Part shown: one piece after another, positions 61,055 to 64,000 of the stretch
How the letters are laid out: each line of letters starts with the position of its first letter
Numbering within the stretch: the stretch's first letter is position 1
Origin: a virus
IMG/VR virus record: IMGVR_UViG_3300032236_000971
Span: 1 to 64,000 of that record
DNA length: 64,000 bases
Reading direction: 5' to 3' (one strand)
The notes under the pieces: generated by a model
What the model saw: the letters and a program-made list of their open reading frames with translations, nothing else
What the model was told of the DNA's origin: nothing
The model's database searches: none
Program-made: the position numbers and the translations under genes

Positions 61055-61870
61055 ATGGGTGTGACATACACTATTATCGAACATGAAGAAAATAACGAAA
61101 ATGCTTTTTGGACAGAAACCAAAAAGAAGTTGATGGCTGAAACTGATTTGTCAGTTTTTAAAACTTGGGCTACTGTTCGTAGTATTCCTATCTATAATCC
61201 AAATGAGTTTTTTGAAAATTATTGCCCTGAAGTCGAAGCTTTGATTGATGGGCGTACTGATGTTGACCTTTGGAAATCTATTCTCAAGGAACCTTTCTAT
61301 GGTCATACTGAAGAAAGTTATGAGGAAGCTAAACAGTTCTCGTTTGAGGGAACGGTTGAATGCACCCCTTGGACCCTTAAGTCGGCTCATCATATACTTA
61401 CATTTGAGAAGATTATGGGTAAAAGCATTCTTGATTACGATCAGATTGTAGACTTTGGTTCAGGTATCGGCGAAACAGCAAGAATGATCCTTGACTTAGG
61501 CTTCAAAGGGGAGTATTATTTGTATGACCTTCCCGAGACAGTTCGTATTCCGTTAGCATATTTGAAGAACTATTCAAATGTTAAAGCTGTAGAAAATTAT
61601 GATGATATTCCTTGGGGTAAAAAGACTCTGTTCATCGGTACTTGGAGTCTATCAGAAGTTCCTTACAAGTATCGCGCAGAGATTGCTAAATATTTTGCTG
61701 GTCAAGATTTTCTAATTATCTTTCAGAACCAGGTATTCAAGTACAACAACCTAAACTACTTCCTGTTCGATTTTCCAATCGAGTCAGAAACGTTCATTCG
61801 CCTTGAGCAGATTAAGTGGCATGGCGGCGGTAACGGAAACTTCTATCTAATCGGCACTAAGCCATACTGA
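61055..61870 (+). CDS. SAM-dependent methyltransferase-like protein
   Basis: A 271-residue protein. IVDFGSGIGETARMILDLGFKGEYYLYDLPE (about 131-161) is the Rossmann SAM-binding motif I and strand 2 with its acidic residue. The rest resembles sugar O-methyltransferases. AAGGGAT supports ATG 61055. Next to glycosyltransferase, peroxiredoxin and SpeD genes, so small-molecule or glycan methylation is possible. Confidence 0.75.
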   Translation: MGVTYTIIEHEENNENAFWTETKKKLMAETDLSVFKTWATVRSIPIYNPNEFFENYCPEVEALIDGRTDVDLWKSILKEPFYGHTEESYEEAKQFSFEGTVECTPWTLKSAHHILTFEKIMGKSILDYDQIVDFGSGIGETARMILDLGFKGEYYLYDLPETVRIPLAYLKNYSNVKAVENYDDIPWGKKTLFIGTWSLSEVPYKYRAEIAKYFAGQDFLIIFQNQVFKYNNLNYFLFDFPIESETFIRLEQIKWHGGGNGNFYLIGTKPY

Positions 61871-61882
61871 GGAGAATATAGA

Positions 61883-62248
61883 ATGGCATACTGGGGTTTT
61901 CATCTAATGCTTGATTGCGCTGAACTTGATCATGCGTGTATCACTAGCGAAAATACTATCTACAACTTCGTGAAGCGTCTTGTTGCTGATATCGACATGG
62001 TCGCTTATGGAGAACCGCAGATTGTAAACTTTGGGTCTGGCAATAAGGCTGGCTACACTCTTGTCCAGCTCATTGAAACATCTAACATCTGCGCTCACTT
62101 TGTGCCTGATGATGGAATGGGCGGCAACGCTATGTATCTCGATGTGTTTTCTTGTAAGGAATATGATGATCAAGTAGTCATCAAGCTTGTCAAGGAATTC
62201 TTTGGTGCTAAGTACATTCGTCCTAACTATCTAACTCGACAGGCTTAA
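61883..62248 (+). CDS. speD: S-adenosylmethionine decarboxylase proenzyme SpeD-like
   Basis: A 121-residue protein. GYTLVQLIETSNICAHFVPDDG (about 58-79) contains the Ser67 that would become the pyruvoyl group after self-cleavage and a conserved His72; MYLDVFSCKEYD follows. It supplies aminopropyl groups for polyamines. SpeD is a known accessory gene of T4-like cyanophages. Slightly shorter than bacterial type 1B SpeD. Confidence 0.88.
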   Translation: MAYWGFHLMLDCAELDHACITSENTIYNFVKRLVADIDMVAYGEPQIVNFGSGNKAGYTLVQLIETSNICAHFVPDDGMGGNAMYLDVFSCKEYDDQVVIKLVKEFFGAKYIRPNYLTRQA

Positions 62249-62252
62249 TACA

Positions 62253-62834
62253 ATGATTAATTATGTAAGTTCAGCAACGTTCGTTGGAGCTGCGGTTCCT
62301 TTCGTGACGTTTAAGACTCGTGTTCGTGATGACTCTATTGGTGGTCCTAATCCCTATCGCTGGCAGGATGTAACCACTGACGATTACTTTCATGGCAAGC
62401 GAGTAATTCTTTTCTCGCTTCCTGGCGCTTTCACTCCTACTTGTTCAACGTTTCAGCTTCCTGGCTTTGAAGAAATGTTTAATGAGTTTCAAGAAATTCA
62501 TGGGATCGACGAAATTTACTGTATGTCAGTAAATGATGCGTTTGTTATGAATGCCTGGGCAAAGCAGCAGGAAATCAAGAACATCAAGGTTATTCCTGAC
62601 GGTAACGGTCAGTTCACCATGGCGATGGGTATGCTTGTGAACAAGTACAACCTTGGTTTCGGTCGTCGTTCTTGGCGTTATGCTGCGGTTGTTAATGATG
62701 GATTGATTGAAGCTTGGTTTGAAGAGCCAGGTTATGTTGATAACGCAGAAGATGATCCATATGGTGTTTCTTCTCCAGAAAATATTATGGCGTACCTTAA
62801 CGCAAAGGCGACTGAACAGGAGCGTGGTCAGTGA
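62253..62834 (+). CDS. Peroxiredoxin (Prx5-type)
   Basis: A 193-residue thioredoxin-fold peroxidase. FSLPGAFTPTCSTFQLPGF (Cys64 as peroxidatic Cys in P-x-x-x-T-x-x-C), CMSVNDAFVMNAWAK, IPDGNGQFTMAMGM and RRSWRYAAVVNDG match the Prx5/AhpE type. It detoxifies peroxides during infection or protects virion-bound components. Confidence 0.92.
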   Translation: MINYVSSATFVGAAVPFVTFKTRVRDDSIGGPNPYRWQDVTTDDYFHGKRVILFSLPGAFTPTCSTFQLPGFEEMFNEFQEIHGIDEIYCMSVNDAFVMNAWAKQQEIKNIKVIPDGNGQFTMAMGMLVNKYNLGFGRRSWRYAAVVNDGLIEAWFEEPGYVDNAEDDPYGVSSPENIMAYLNAKATEQERGQ

Positions 62835-63826
62835 GTGGTTTTGAAGAGAACGAAATCTCTATTAACTCTAATGGCGGTACTGAGCTATCAAAGCGCAGTA
62901 TCGCCGCTAATATTCCTGAAGAGCTTTCTAATGAGTTTCAGGTTGTTGCTTCTAGAATGCGTGACCTTCAAGAAGATAAGATTCGTGTCTATTGGATTCA
63001 TGATCTTGCTGAAGACCCAGAGCTTTCTCACCTCAAGGATGAAAACAGCCGTAACAGATTTCATAAGATTGTTTTCGTTTCTCACTGGCAGATGAATGAG
63101 TTCATCACGAAGCTTGGTATTCCTTGGTCTGATCAGCTCTGTGTAATCGAAAATCCAATCGATCCTTTTCCAACACATGAAAAGCCAACGGATAAGATCA
63201 ACCTCATCTATTTTTCAACTCCTCAGCGTGGGTTGGAATTGCTTGTTCCTACTTTCGAAGCTCTTGCTAATAAGTACGATAACATTCACTTGAATGTATA
63301 CTCAAGCTTTAAAATTTATGGCTGGGCGGAAGCTGATCAGCATTTTGAACCTCTTTATGAAAAGATTCGTAATCACCCTCAGATGACGTATCATGGATTT
63401 GCTGCTCAGAAAGAACTACGTCAAGCTGTTATTGATTCTCATATCCTAGCGTACCCATCAATGTGGGCTGAAACTTCCTGTAGAGTTTTGATGGAATCTA
63501 TGTCGGGCGGTCTTATGTGTGTTCATTCGAACCTTGCTGCTCTTCCAGAAACATCTGGTGGCTTGACTACAATGTATCAATTTAACAAGGATCCGCAGAT
63601 TCATGTTAATACATTCTATCAGTATTTGGAACATGCTATTAAAACTGTAGGAAATCCTGAGTCAAAGAACTACTTTAATTTTGTAAAATCCTACGCAGAT
63701 ACTAGATACAATACAACCAAGATCAGCAACCATTGGGAGATCCTTATGAAAGAGCTCCTACAGAAATATCCAACAGCTGAGTCACGTAAAATTCCAGCGA
63801 AACAATTCATTTACAGAACGTCATAA
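62831..63826 (+). CDS. Glycosyltransferase, GT4-like (GT-B fold)
   Basis: A 331-residue protein, GTGA start. ISINSNGGTELSKRSI (about 9-24) and RVYWIHDLAEDPE resemble GT4 N-domains; KIVFVSHWQMNEFITKLGI, PQRGLELLVPTFEAL and YPSMWAETSCRVLMESMSGGLMCVHSNLAALPE are donor-binding E-x7-E-type motifs. It probably modifies a glycan or DNA; the acceptor is unknown. Confidence 0.87.
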   Translation: MSGFEENEISINSNGGTELSKRSIAANIPEELSNEFQVVASRMRDLQEDKIRVYWIHDLAEDPELSHLKDENSRNRFHKIVFVSHWQMNEFITKLGIPWSDQLCVIENPIDPFPTHEKPTDKINLIYFSTPQRGLELLVPTFEALANKYDNIHLNVYSSFKIYGWAEADQHFEPLYEKIRNHPQMTYHGFAAQKELRQAVIDSHILAYPSMWAETSCRVLMESMSGGLMCVHSNLAALPETSGGLTTMYQFNKDPQIHVNTFYQYLEHAIKTVGNPESKNYFNFVKSYADTRYNTTKISNHWEILMKELLQKYPTAESRKIPAKQFIYRTS

Positions 63827-63831
63827 ATAGT

Positions 63832-63860
63832 TTGACTAATTTGTAATTTTAAGGTATAGT
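63832..63860 (+). promoter_or_regulatory. Sigma70-type promoter
   Basis: TTGACT at 63832-63837, 17-base spacer, TATAGT at 63855-63860. The predicted start point (about 63867) falls on the base before the next ATG. Confidence 0.8.
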
Positions 63861-63867
63861 TATCTTT

Positions 63868-64000
63868 ATGAAAAAACAGTCTGATAACGTCATTATGTTC
63901 CCGTCAAGAGGTAATCCGCCTCAACAAGTTTCCAATGAAAAAATCAAAGTTGATATGAAAATGGTTAAGTTCAACCATATCAACGAAGCGTTGGAAACAA
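63868..64000 (+). CDS. Hypothetical protein, 5' part, cut by window end
   Basis: 44 codons present: MKKQSDNVIMFPSRGNPPQQVSNEKIKVDMKMVKFNHINEALET. The pattern FPSRGNPPQ...VKFNHINEALE is known from T4-type phages without function. No ribosome site precedes the ATG, and the promoter leaves almost no leader. Confidence 0.75.
   Translation, partial: MKKQSDNVIMFPSRGNPPQQVSNEKIKVDMKMVKFNHINEALET

Overview
The window is part of the genome of a large T4-superfamily tailed phage (myovirus). The T4-type replication set is all here: clamp-loader subunits gp44 (partial) and gp62, RegA, family B DNA polymerase gp43, UvsX, DnaB-like helicase gp41, primase gp61, NrdA/NrdB, ThyX and glutaredoxin, packed with dozens of tiny overlapping genes almost all on the + strand. 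An alphaproteobacterial host is an inference. It rests on an Omp25-like outer membrane protein, a DUF1127 protein, an LpxH-type phosphatase and other envelope genes that resemble products of that group.

Layout. 1-1600: clamp loader and regA. 1600-4200: small early-type genes, each cassette behind a strong promoter with TTGACT, a 17-base spacer and a TATACT-like box. 4250-9810: one promoter, a structured non-coding RNA of about 370 nt and a dense tRNA array; with three tRNAs further right, the 29 recognisable tRNAs cover all 20 amino acids. Unusual structured RNAs lie between the tRNAs: a 22-bp inverted repeat, a tRNA-like RNA with an extended arm, and pseudoknotted spacers. 9812-11972: seven tandem RNAs sharing one scaffold, several carrying tRNA-like heads (some circularly permuted, some with anticodon loops), lead into a Ro60-like TROVE/vWA protein. 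12057-15050: two predicted outer-membrane beta-barrel proteins. 15140-20240: small early genes. 20234-20871 (minus strand): spanins. 21235-30606: Hsp20, DUF1127, an acyl/aryl adenylating enzyme, a GH19 endolysin, then gp43, UvsX and gp41. 30636-30784: a second structured ncRNA. 30820-42340: a ligase-like/nucleotidyltransferase fusion, Dps, and structural or fibre-like proteins. 42346-45047: primase to ThyX. 45071-51764: a tightly overlapping envelope operon (CsgF-like, CsgG, curlin-repeat protein, FecR-domain protein, second curlin-like protein, CHASE2-adenylate cyclase, GT2 glycosyltransferase, LpxH-like phosphatase). 51765-52399 (minus strand): two small membrane proteins. 52469-64000: ribonucleotide reductase, small zinc proteins, a GIY-YIG-like protein, an RNase H-like protein, RlpA, a CHAP-like hydrolase, glutaredoxin, SpeD, peroxiredoxin and a glycosyltransferase.

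Two systems stand out. One is the array of Y-RNA-like, tRNA-mimicking RNAs co-transcribed with a Ro60-like protein. The other is a phage-borne curli secretion and cyclase operon. The first suggests an RNA quality-control, RNA-decoy or tRNA-protection role beside an unusually full tRNA set. The second, with the outer-membrane proteins and glycosyltransferases, suggests active remodelling and sensing at the host cell surface. Both functional readings are inferences from sequence.
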